Source: Bacillota bacterium (GTDB lineage: Bacteria; Bacillota_E; JAJZYS01; JAJYTV01). From it: a stretch of DNA of 9,999 nucleotides. Location: assembly GCA_021845645.1 (NCBI GenBank), contig JAJZVM010000156.1:1-9999 (forward strand), read 5' to 3'. Shown piece after piece: positions 1 through 6,086 of the stretch. Both the position numbers and the translations under genes were made by a program. The number at the start of each line of letters is the position of its first letter. The first letter of the stretch is position 1. The notes beneath the pieces are model-generated. The model was not told the origin of the DNA, searched no databases, and was given only the letters and a program-made list of their open reading frames with translations.

Positions 1-679
1 CGCGCTCGTGCCATTCTCGAGCGGCGTGCTGCTGGCCGTCGCCGACGGCGTCAGCGGTTCGCAGGCCGGCGAGGTGGCCAGCGCCATCGCGACGCGCACG
101 TTCCGGGAGTGCCTCGAGCCGCATCAACGGGAGGCTCCGGAGACCGGGCCGCTGCGTGACGCGCTCGAGGCCGCGAATGAGCGCATCCTGACCGCCAGGC
201 AGGAGTCGACGCGGCAGGCGGGGATGGGCACGACCATGACCTGCGCGTGGCTGAGCGAGCAGCGGCTCGCCTTCGCCCACGTCGGCGACTCGCGCCTTTA
301 CCTGCTGCGGCGCGGCGAGCTCACCTGCGTCACGCACGACCACTCCGTGGCGCAGGAACTGATGCGGCAGGGGACGATTCCGCCGTCGGAAGCCGAGCGC
401 CATCCGCAGAAGCACGTTCTGACGCGCTGGCTCGGTCTCGAGCCGTTTGCTTGCGACGAGGGTACGCTCGAGCTCGAGCCGGGCGATGTGGTTCTGCTCT
501 GCACGGATGGCCTCGTGTCGGCGCTCACCGAGGCTGAGGTCGCCCGCGAGATGCGGGACGGCTTCGCCGGCGTGGCGCTGCGCCTCGTCGAAGCGGCCAA
601 TCGCGCCGGTGGCCCCGACAACATCACGGTGGTCGCGGCGCGCACCGCGCCGCCCGGCGAGCGGGGTGAGCAACCTTGA
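1..679 (+). CDS. prpC: PP2C-type (PPM) Ser/Thr protein phosphatase PrpC, 5' truncated by window
   Basis: This metal-dependent phosphatase would dephosphorylate PrkC and its substrates in the cytoplasm. The frame is open from base 2, so the N-terminus with the usual DxGxxRxxNED motif lies outside the window; GTG at 8 is internal. The visible PPM motifs, in order, are VADGV...AGEVAS with a metal-binding Asp (about 50-80), GMGTT (about 225-240), HVGDSRLYLLRRG (280-320), CTDGL with a second metal-site Asp (about 500-515) and GGPDNITVV (about 608-635). The usual DGMGG reads DGVSG here, a mild deviation. The stop TGA (677-679) overlaps the TTG start of prkC (676-678), which suggests translational coupling. 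The family and context are secure; only the missing start limits the call. Confidence 0.95.
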   Translation, partial: ALVPFSSGVLLAVADGVSGSQAGEVASAIATRTFRECLEPHQREAPETGPLRDALEAANERILTARQESTRQAGMGTTMTCAWLSEQRLAFAHVGDSRLYLLRRGELTCVTHDHSVAQELMRQGTIPPSEAERHPQKHVLTRWLGLEPFACDEGTLELEPGDVVLLCTDGLVSALTEAEVAREMRDGFAGVALRLVEAANRAGGPDNITVVAARTAPPGERGEQP

Positions 680-2562
680 AGGGCGAGACGCTGGGCGGGC
701 GCTACCTGCTGCAGGATCGCATCGGCGGCGGTGGCATGGCGTGGGTGTGGCGGGCCGAGGACACCCTTCTGCACAGGCCGGTCGCCATCAAGGTGCTGAG
801 GGAAGAATTCGCGGGCGACGAGCAGTTGGTGCGCCGCTTTGGCCAGGAGGCGCAAGCTGCGGCGTCTCTCGTGCATCCGAACGTCGTGCACGTCTACGAC
901 GTCGGCCAGGAGCAGGGAACGCACTACATCGTCATGGAGCTCGTCGAAGGCGAGACACTGAAGGAGACCATCCAGCGCCAGGGGCCGATGCCGGTCGGGC
1001 GGGCCCTGCAGGTGGCGGCAGCCGTGGCGCGGGCCCTGCAGGCGGCGCACAAGAAGGGCATCATCCACCGCGACATCAAGCCGCAGAACATTCTCCTCAC
1101 CCCCGAGGGGGAAGTGAAGGTGGCGGACTTCGGCATCGCCCGGGCGGCGACCGGAACCACCATCGTGCACACGAACACGATCATCGGTTCCGCCCACTAC
1201 TTTGCCCCGGAGCAGGCGAGGGGCGGCTTCACCGACGTCAAGTCCGACCTATACTCCCTTGGGGCCGTACTCTACGAGATGCTGGCTGGCCAACCGCCCT
1301 TCGAAGGTGCGACGCCGGTGGCAGTGGCCCTCAAGCACCTGCAGGAGGAGCCGGTCGCTCTGCGCAAGCGCAGGCCGGAGGTGCCACGCAGCGTCGAGGC
1401 GATCGTGGCGCGTCTGCTCGCCAAGGACCCGGCTCAGCGCTACCAGAGCGCGGACGCCCTGCTCGGCGATCTGAGAAGGTCGCTCGAGGAGATCGGCGAG
1501 CCGCTGGGGCCGGACGAGGCTGGCGAGGGCGAGACGCCGGCGAACAGGAACGGCCGCCATCAGCACCCTGCTAAGAAGAGAAAGCGGCGCATCTGGCCGT
1601 GGATTGTTCTCGTGATCGTGCTGGTGCTGCTTGGCGTTGGCGGTGCCAAGGCCTTCACCACCTGGATGACAGTACCCCAGGTGCATGTGGCGAAGGTCGA
1701 GGGCATGAGCCTCGCGAAGGCCAAGGCCAAGCTGCACAAGCAGGGCCTGGTGCCTGCCAAGGTCGGGACGGAGCACAACAAGGCCAAGGCCGGCACGGTC
1801 GTTCTGCAGAACCCGGCCGCGGGCGACACCGTGAAGCGCGGCCGCGTCGTCAGCCTCTGGGTCTCGAGCGGACCGCAGAAGACCGCGGTGCCTCCCGTCA
1901 CGAACATGACCGAGGCGGCGGCCAAGGCATCGCTGACCTCCTTCAATTTCGTGCCGGTCACCCTGCATGAGAAGAGCAGCCAGACACAGGGCACGGTGGT
2001 GCGGCAGTCGCCTGGCGCGGGCACCAAGCTGGTCGCGGGCGCGACGGTCCGCATCTGGGTCAGCGACGGGCCGGGCCAGACCCAGGCCGCGGTGCCGAAC
2101 TTCATCGGCGAGAACTACCAGACGCAGGTTCAGCCGGAGATGACGGCGCTCGGGCTGCCACCCGCCGGAGTCACCTACGCCTACTCGACCACGGGGGCGG
2201 GCACGGTCCTCGACCAGTCCGTGCCGCCGGGAACCCAGGTGACAAGCAACATGACGATCGCCCTCACCATCAGCAAGGGCATCCCGCCGTCGGGTGGCTC
2301 GGGGCCACTCGGCGGGCCGCAGCAGATCACGCTCACCTACACGGGACAGGGCACCGCCGATATCCAGGTCTGGATCGTGGATGCGACGGGCACCAACATC
2401 ATTTACACGAACCCGACTTTCACCGGATCGACACCGCTGGTGGCGACTTGGGAGGGCGACGGGCGGATCGAGGTCTACGCCGGCACGGACGGCAGCACCG
2501 TACCCAGCATCGTGTACTCGCAGCCCCTGCCGGTGCAGGGAGGCGAGATCTCCATCCAGTGA
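676..2562 (+). CDS. prkC: Membrane Ser/Thr kinase with PASTA repeats (PrkC/Stk1)
   Basis: This Hanks-type kinase monitors peptidoglycan through external PASTA repeats and phosphorylates cytoplasmic proteins. The 628-residue product has a glycine loop (GGGGMAWVW, 17-25), VAIK with Lys39, HRDIKPQN with catalytic Asp133, DFG at Asp151, a Thr-rich activation segment (TGTTIVHTNT) and APE ending at Glu179. A basic stretch (KKRKRR) is followed by one membrane helix at about 306-327. Three PASTA repeats follow at about 333-400, 405-468 and 473-535. The final 93 residues are rich in Gly, Thr and beta-prone segments and resemble in position the Ig-like tail of B. subtilis and S. aureus PrkC. The TTG start fits the kinase fold start, has GGGGTGAG just upstream and overlaps the prpC stop. 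The stop overlaps rsgA GTG. Autophosphorylation in the activation loop is expected from the family. Confidence 0.96.
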   Translation: MKGETLGGRYLLQDRIGGGGMAWVWRAEDTLLHRPVAIKVLREEFAGDEQLVRRFGQEAQAAASLVHPNVVHVYDVGQEQGTHYIVMELVEGETLKETIQRQGPMPVGRALQVAAAVARALQAAHKKGIIHRDIKPQNILLTPEGEVKVADFGIARAATGTTIVHTNTIIGSAHYFAPEQARGGFTDVKSDLYSLGAVLYEMLAGQPPFEGATPVAVALKHLQEEPVALRKRRPEVPRSVEAIVARLLAKDPAQRYQSADALLGDLRRSLEEIGEPLGPDEAGEGETPANRNGRHQHPAKKRKRRIWPWIVLVIVLVLLGVGGAKAFTTWMTVPQVHVAKVEGMSLAKAKAKLHKQGLVPAKVGTEHNKAKAGTVVLQNPAAGDTVKRGRVVSLWVSSGPQKTAVPPVTNMTEAAAKASLTSFNFVPVTLHEKSSQTQGTVVRQSPGAGTKLVAGATVRIWVSDGPGQTQAAVPNFIGENYQTQVQPEMTALGLPPAGVTYAYSTTGAGTVLDQSVPPGTQVTSNMTIALTISKGIPPSGGSGPLGGPQQITLTYTGQGTADIQVWIVDATGTNIIYTNPTFTGSTPLVATWEGDGRIEVYAGTDGSTVPSIVYSQPLPVQGGEISIQ

Positions 2563-3407
2563 AGCTGGGCGTGGTGCTGCGCGTGCTCGGCGACCGGGCG
2601 CAGGTGCGCAGCGGGGACGAAATCCTGAGCCTGCGGCCGAAGGGCGTGCTGCGCGACGGTGGCCTTCTGGCGGGCGACGAGGTGGAGATCTCCGGCGAAC
2701 ACATCACCAAGGTGCGGCCGCGGCGCAACGAGCTCGGCCGTCCACCCGTGGCGAACGCGAGCCTGCTCCTGGTCGTCGCGACGCTGCGCGACCCCGCCGT
2801 GCAACTGTCCGACGTCGACCGCCTGCTGTTGCAAGCGGCCGCCGTCGGGTTGCCTGCGGTCCTGGTGCTGAACAAGTCGGACCTCGCCACGGGGGACGAA
2901 CTGAACGCGTTCGCGGCGCCGTACAGGGGCGCTGGCTACCAGGTGGTCGAGACGGCGGCGATCCGCCGCGAGGGCGTCGCCGAGGTGCGCGGGGGGCTAC
3001 CCCGAGGCCTCGCCGTGCTCGCGGGACCGAGCGGCGTCGGGAAGTCGAGTCTGCTCACAGCGCTCACAGACATCGCCGTGGAGGTGGGCGCGATCTCGGC
3101 GCGGCTGCGCCGCGGGCGTCATACGACGCGGTCCGCGACGCTCTACGAGCTTGGCGAGGGAAGACTTGTGGCGGATACGCCCGGCTTCTCGGCGCTTGAG
3201 CTGCCACTCGTGCAGTCTGTGCGGCTGCGCGACCTTTACCCAGAGTTCGAGGGTCGGAAGTGCCGCTTCAGCGACTGCGTCCACCGCGCGGAGCCGGACT
3301 GCGGCGTCCGCGCGGCGGTGGACCAGGGCCTGATCGACCAGGGACGGTACGAGCGATACCTGAGATTCCTCGCGGAGATCGAAGGGAGGCCACCGCAGTG
3401 GCACTGA
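2559..3407 (+). CDS. rsgA: Ribosome small subunit GTPase RsgA (CpgA/YloQ)
   Basis: RsgA is a circularly permuted GTPase that acts late in 30S subunit assembly. The 282-residue protein starts with a short OB-fold region (1 to about 60). The G motifs come in the permuted order: G4 NKSD (105-108), then the G1 P-loop GPSGVGKSS (156-164), then G3 DTPGF (206-210). TRS and RRGRHTT residues upstream of G3 fit the switch region. A C-terminal zinc motif uses Cys235, Cys240, His242 and Cys248 (CxxxxCxHxxxxxC). The GTG start at 2559 overlaps the prkC stop (GTGA) with a GGGAGGCGAG sequence about 12 bases upstream. The same frame stays open further upstream to 2448, but that would cut deep into prkC and add nothing homologous. 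All key residues are present, so it should be functional. Confidence 0.95.
   Translation: MKLGVVLRVLGDRAQVRSGDEILSLRPKGVLRDGGLLAGDEVEISGEHITKVRPRRNELGRPPVANASLLLVVATLRDPAVQLSDVDRLLLQAAAVGLPAVLVLNKSDLATGDELNAFAAPYRGAGYQVVETAAIRREGVAEVRGGLPRGLAVLAGPSGVGKSSLLTALTDIAVEVGAISARLRRGRHTTRSATLYELGEGRLVADTPGFSALELPLVQSVRLRDLYPEFEGRKCRFSDCVHRAEPDCGVRAAVDQGLIDQGRYERYLRFLAEIEGRPPQWH
3384..3389 (+). promoter_or_regulatory. Ribosome binding site of rpe
   Basis: GGGAGG lies 8 bases before GTG 3398. It decides the rpe start inside the end of rsgA, since the rpe frame is open further upstream. Confidence 0.8.
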
Positions 3408-4045
3408 TCGCGCCATCGATTCTCACCGCGGACTTCCTGCGCCTCGGAGACGAGCTGAGGCGGGCCAAGGGAGCGGATGTCTGGCATCTCGACATCATGG
3501 ACGGCCACTTCGTGCCGAACCTCACCTTCGGCCCGCTTTTGTGCGCCGCAGTTGCCAAGACGTCGGAGATCCCCGTCGAGTGCCACCTGATGGTCGAGCG
3601 ACCGCAGGAGCTCCTGCCGCGCTACGCGGAAGCGGGGGCAAGGCGCCTCATCGTGCACGCGGAAGCGACGCCGCACCTGCACCGGTTGATCGCGCAAATC
3701 CGCGACCTCGGCTGCGAGGTCGGCGTGGCGCTCAACCCGGGGACACCGCTCAGTGCGATCGAGGAGGTTGGGCAGGACCTCGACCTCCTGCTCGTCATGA
3801 CCGTCGACCCCGGCTTTGGCGGGCAGTCCTTCCTGCCTGGCCAGATCGGGAAGATCCGACGTGCGCGGGAGCTTTTACCGAAGGCTCTGATTGAGGTCGA
3901 CGGCGGCATCGGACCTGCCACCGCACCCGAGGTGGTGCGGGCCGGCGCCGACATTCTCGTGGCGGGCTCCGCCGTTTTCGCTCCAGGGGCCGATCCCGCG
4001 CAGCGGATCGCGGAGATTCGCAGATCCCTGCACGAATCGCCCTGA
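3398..4045 (+). CDS. rpe: Ribulose-phosphate 3-epimerase
   Basis: Rpe interconverts D-ribulose 5-phosphate and D-xylulose 5-phosphate in the pentose phosphate pathway. The 215-residue (beta/alpha)8 protein begins MALIAPSIL with the usual SIL(S/T)AD opening. The metal ligands are visible: His30 and Asp32 in WHLDIMDGHFVPN, His63 in ECHLMV, and Asp168 in EVDGGI. Asp137 lies in MTVDPGFGGQ, the phosphate/substrate loop, and the second phosphate-binding segment is ADILVAGSAVF. The length is normal for the family (about 215-225). The start is GTG, 10 bases inside rsgA, with a strong RBS at 3384-3389. Its place after rsgA matches the Bacillus operon. Nothing in the sequence suggests loss of activity. 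Confidence 0.96.
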   Translation: MALIAPSILTADFLRLGDELRRAKGADVWHLDIMDGHFVPNLTFGPLLCAAVAKTSEIPVECHLMVERPQELLPRYAEAGARRLIVHAEATPHLHRLIAQIRDLGCEVGVALNPGTPLSAIEEVGQDLDLLLVMTVDPGFGGQSFLPGQIGKIRRARELLPKALIEVDGGIGPATAPEVVRAGADILVAGSAVFAPGADPAQRIAEIRRSLHESP

Positions 4046-4065
4046 CACCCCATACCATGGATAGC

Positions 4066-4074
4066 GGGGGTGGA
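4066..4074 (+). promoter_or_regulatory. Ribosome binding site of the spoVM-like ORF
   Basis: GGGGGTGGA ends 6 bases before TTG 4081. It favours this TTG over the in-frame ATG at 4057, which has no purine-rich site at a suitable distance. Confidence 0.7.
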
Positions 4075-4080
4075 CTCGAG

Positions 4081-4191
4081 TTGCGCGTGCACGTCGTACG
4101 GGTGCCTAAGCTCCTCGGCGGTCTGCTGCTCGGCCTGTTCTCTCTGTTCGAGGGCCGTGGCAAGGGAGCCACGCCACCGCCTGAGGAGTGA
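4081..4191 (+). CDS. spoVM: SpoVM-like small sporulation protein (36 aa)
   Basis: SpoVM is a tiny amphipathic peptide that binds the curved forespore membrane and anchors the spore coat basement protein SpoIVA. Read from TTG 4081, the peptide starts MRVHVVRVPKLLGG. This lines up without gaps with the start of B. subtilis SpoVM as I recall it (MKFYTIKLPKFLGG): Pro9, Lys10, Leu12, Gly13 and Gly14 fall at the same positions. A hydrophobic stretch LLLGLFSLF follows. The tail (from about residue 24, ending TPPPEE) extends the protein about 10 residues beyond the 26-residue B. subtilis form. The locus is the expected one, between rpe and rpmB, though thiN is absent. Start choice rests on the RBS and the alignment; an in-frame ATG at 4057 would add 8 unmatched residues. 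It probably shares the upstream operon transcript. Confidence 0.8.
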   Translation: MRVHVVRVPKLLGGLLLGLFSLFEGRGKGATPPPEE

Positions 4192-4219
4192 AGGCTCCCA
4201 GGCAGGCGGCAGGCGCAAA

Positions 4220-4251
4220 GCGGGCGGTTCCCCGGCTGGGGAACCGCCCGC
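4220..4251. terminator. Hairpin terminator between convergent spoVM and rpmB
   Basis: A perfect 14-bp inverted repeat (4220-4233 with 4238-4251) encloses a GGCT loop. On the - strand it is followed by TTTGCG, and on the + strand there is no T run. It lies 17 bases past the rpmB stop and 28 bases past spoVM, so it most likely ends rpmB transcription and may also block read-through from the rpe operon. Confidence 0.8.
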
Positions 4252-4267
4252 TGCGCGTGAGGCAGAT

Positions 4268-4459
4268 CTAGAGAGCCCGCTGGACCTTCCCGGAACGCAG
4301 GCACCGGGTGCAGACGTTGACGCGCTCGACACGCCCGTTGACGACGGCGCGCACGGTCTGGATGTTGGCGCCCCAGGTGCGGTGCGTCTTGATGTTCGAG
4401 TGCGATACGAGGTTGCCGTGCGCGACGCCCTTGCCACACACGGAGCAGGTCTTGGCCAA
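4268..4459 (-). CDS. rpmB: 50S ribosomal protein L28
   Basis: L28 is a structural protein of the large ribosomal subunit. The 63-residue product begins (M)AKTCSVCGKG, continues through HGNLVSHSNIKTHRTW and ends CTRCLRSGKVQRAL. These are family hallmarks: the SHSN segment, W near the middle and the VCTRCL...GKV end. Two CxxC pairs (CSVC and CTRC) show the zinc-binding form rather than the Cys-free paralogue. The start is TTG at 4459-4457, supported by GGGAGGG 8 bases upstream on the - strand and by the usual MA(K/R) opening. An in-frame ATG at 4495 would add 12 residues not seen in the family. The gene converges on the rpe-spoVM operon, the same arrangement as in B. subtilis. Confidence 0.95.
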   Translation of the reverse strand: MAKTCSVCGKGVAHGNLVSHSNIKTHRTWGANIQTVRAVVNGRVERVNVCTRCLRSGKVQRAL

Positions 4460-4467
4460 GTTGAAAG

Positions 4468-4474
4468 CCCTCCC
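4468..4474 (-). promoter_or_regulatory. Ribosome binding site of rpmB
   Basis: GGGAGGG on the - strand lies 8 bases before the TTG start and decides it over the upstream in-frame ATG at 4495. Confidence 0.75.
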
Positions 4475-4504
4475 AATACTCAAAGAAAGGTACAAACGAC
4501 ATAT

Positions 4505-4533
4505 AGGATAGCATGCGGCACCGTGCGGCGCAA
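4505..4533 (-). promoter_or_regulatory. Candidate sigma-A promoter of rpmB
   Basis: On the - strand TTGCGC (4533-4528) and TATCCT (4510-4505) are separated by exactly 17 bases, about 45 bases before the TTG start. A short AT-rich patch stands out in otherwise GC-rich DNA. The assignment is by pattern only. Confidence 0.4.
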
Positions 4534-4602
4534 CCGCACGGGCTGGCTCTTGTTGGTGCTCTACGATTCCGTCCGGGGTAACTGCTCAGCGAGTATGTCC
4601 AA

Positions 4603-4791
4603 ATGAGGAAGGACGTGGTCGCGTTGACGGAGAGGGAGCAGTTGCGCATCCGGGTCCTGAATGAGCACCTGCTGCAAGTGCTCGATGCGTGGCAAGAACG
4701 TCTGCGGGCGTCCGAGCGCAAGTCGGCCCCGCTGCACGTCCGTTTGTCGTCATGGACGACCTGCAGATGTTGCGCGCCAAGCTCCAGATGA
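4603..4791 (+). pseudogene. Unrecognised 62-codon ORF, possibly a decayed gene fragment
   Basis: This ORF lies in the 535-base stretch between rpmB and the LipL-like gene that has no confident gene. The first half is charged and helical (ALTEREQLRIRVLNEHLLQVLDAW), which recalls faintly the N-terminal helix-turn-helix region of ISNCY-type transposases. From about codon 40 the composition changes (Ser, Trp, Cys), as expected for a frame that is no longer coding. No good RBS precedes ATG 4603. Other frames through 4720-4900 give short helical pieces (for example MDDLQMLRAKLQMSEA at about 4753-4800) but no continuous family match. I do not recognise a function. Reading it as a remnant of a larger gene is a guess. 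Confidence 0.2.
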
Positions 4792-4981
4792 GCGAAGCCA
4801 GATCCTGCGGCCGGATATGGCATGGTCCTCGGATCTGCTTGCGCGCCTTCCTGCTGACATGTGGTTGAGAAATAGAGCAGGAATAGTATGGTGACGCAAC
4901 AGACGGGTCAAGGTTGGGACCAGCCATGCTGGCCGCGCGGACGTTGGTGTATGCTGGTCGCGGCGGGCCGGCACGGCTCGC

Positions 4982-4990
4982 GGGGGGAGA
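4982..4990 (+). promoter_or_regulatory. Ribosome binding site of the LipL-like gene
   Basis: GGGGGGAGA lies 4 bases before TTG 4995. It favours this start over the in-frame ATG at 4926 and TTG at 4914, which have weaker upstream sites. Confidence 0.65.
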
Positions 4991-4994
4991 CAGC

Positions 4995-5789
4995 TTGCGC
5001 CTAGTCGATGGGACAGGGGATCCGAGGCTCTGGCAACTGTCGCCGACCCTGGCGGAGACGGTGGCCGTGGCGGTGGCGAGCGGCCACGCGCCTGAAACCT
5101 TCGGGCTGCGCATGAACAGTCCCTATGTGCTGCTTGGCCCGCAAGACTTGCGTCTGCCTCATCCCGAACGAGGCGTCGATTGGCTGGAGGCGCAGGGCCT
5201 GCCGGTGTATGTCCGCGTTGGCGGCGGCTCGGCCGTCTTGCTCGACGAGAACTGCCTCAGCTTCTTCTGCGCGGTGCCCTGTCGTGACATCTCGCGCCTC
5301 GATAGGAATTTCCACGATCTCACGCGCCCGGTGCGCCGGGCGCTCGCGACCCTTGGCACGCCTGTCCGGTTCGGGCGGGCGCAGGGTTCCTACTGCGAGG
5401 GCCCGCAGGATCTCCTGACCGAGGGCGGGCGCAAGCTCCTCGGTGTCGCACAGGCCTTGCGCCAGGGCTATGCGCTGGTCTCCGGCATGCTGCTCCTGGG
5501 CCAGGACCCTAGGCACACGACTGCCCTGCTGCAGGAGTTCTACCGCCGCTCCGGCAGCGATCGCGTCTTGCGGCCCGAGGCCGTGACGTCGCTGAGCTTG
5601 GAGGCGGGGCGGCAGGTTCCGCTCGCGGAGGTGAAGAATGCGATCCTGCGCGAGGCGGTAGCACTTGGCTGGGGCCCCGACCCGTCGCCGCTGAGCGCCT
5701 GGGAGGACGACCTCGGCCAGCGGATGCTCGGCGTGCGGCGTTATCCTGCGCAGCCCCTTGCGCAGCCGCCGCTCATTCGTTCAGTATAG
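4995..5789 (+). CDS. LipL-like octanoyl/lipoyl protein transferase (BPL/LPL family)
   Basis: The 264-residue product belongs to the lipoate/biotin protein ligase fold. Its closest resemblance, from memory, is to LipL, which moves octanoyl groups from GcvH to E2 subunits of 2-oxoacid dehydrogenases. The matching segments are VLLGPQDLRLPHPERGVDWL, VRVGGGSAVLLDE (Gly76-Gly78, where ligases have RxxGGGxVxHD) and GSYCEGPQDLL with Cys134. Cys134 sits where the LipL family places its acyl-thioester cysteine. They are followed by GRKLLGVAQ with Lys147, the conserved lysine of the fold. Length is close to LipL (about 280). The start is TTG with a strong RBS; upstream ATG 4926 would add 23 residues with no family match. 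The gene stands alone between rpmB and the B12 riboswitch, not beside gcv or pdh genes. LipM or a lipoate ligase LplA-like role is the alternative. Confidence 0.8.
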   Translation: MRLVDGTGDPRLWQLSPTLAETVAVAVASGHAPETFGLRMNSPYVLLGPQDLRLPHPERGVDWLEAQGLPVYVRVGGGSAVLLDENCLSFFCAVPCRDISRLDRNFHDLTRPVRRALATLGTPVRFGRAQGSYCEGPQDLLTEGGRKLLGVAQALRQGYALVSGMLLLGQDPRHTTALLQEFYRRSGSDRVLRPEAVTSLSLEAGRQVPLAEVKNAILREAVALGWGPDPSPLSAWEDDLGQRMLGVRRYPAQPLAQPPLIRSV

Positions 5790-5805
5790 GATTTGGCAAC
5801 TGCAT

Positions 5806-5972
5806 AGTGCAGGGTTGCGGGTGCCCTCCCACGGGAGGGCGAAGAGGGAATCAGGTGAGATGCCTGAGCGGTCCCGCCACTGTATGCGGCCGATGAGCGC
5901 CATAAGAGCCACTGTCGAGAGACGGGAAGGCGGCGCGAGGACACCGCGAGCCAGGAGACCTGCCCGCGCCAT
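5806..5972 (+). ncRNA. Cobalamin (AdoCbl) riboswitch
   Basis: The leader of btuFCD carries the conserved blocks of the class I cobalamin riboswitch in the correct order. They are AAGAGGGAATCAGGTG (about 5842-5857), GCCTGAGCGGTCCCGCCACTG (ending at 5882), a second GCCACTG (5908-5914), GACGGGAAGGCGGCG (about 5921-5935) and the B12 box AGCCAGGAGACCTGCC (5949-5964). TGCGGG at 5816-5821 can pair with CCCGCG at 5963-5968 as the closing P1 stem. Binding of adenosylcobalamin would reduce expression of the uptake genes downstream. A TATAGG hexamer at 5785-5790 is a possible -10 for this leader, but no well-spaced -35 is visible. Confidence 0.95.
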
Positions 5973-6035
5973 GCCGGCGATCCTCCGGAGAAGAGGCCAC
6001 GCCGGAAGGCGGCGTAGTGCTGCCTTCTTGGGGGC

Positions 6036-6058
6036 CGCCCGGAGCAATCCGGGCGTTT
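6036..6058 (+). terminator. Candidate riboswitch-controlled terminator
   Basis: CGCCCGGA (6036-6043) pairs perfectly with TCCGGGCG (6048-6055) around a GCAA tetraloop, and TTT follows. Upstream, GAAGGCGGC (6005-6013) can pair with GCTGCCTTC (6019-6027). The GGCGGC of that arm can instead pair with GCCGCC (6034-6039), overlapping the terminator stem. The hairpin sits 31 bases before the btuF start, which fits an expression platform. The T run is short. Confidence 0.6.
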
Positions 6059-6086
6059 CGCATTTCCCGGGAAAGGGAGTGTCCGA

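Noticed and set aside
447..1574. A 375-codon + strand frame spanning prpC and prkC
   Set aside because: It overlaps two genes with complete catalytic motifs, and its composition (Arg/Gly/Ala runs) is typical of an alternate frame in GC-rich DNA.
4057..4080. ATG 4057 as the spoVM start
   Set aside because: It adds 8 residues that do not match SpoVM and lacks a well-placed RBS, while TTG 4081 has both the RBS and the exact family N-terminus.
3622..4823. Long - strand open frames across rpe and the rpe-rpmB region (such as 3622-4476 and 3795-4823)
   Set aside because: They lie opposite convincing genes (rpe, rpmB) in GC-rich DNA, are rich in Arg/Pro/Ser and show no family motif. They are shadow frames.
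4861..4993. A promoter for the LipL-like gene (TTGAGA at 4865, TAGTAT at 4884)
   Set aside because: The spacing is 13 bases, too short for a sigma-A promoter, and no better pair was found.
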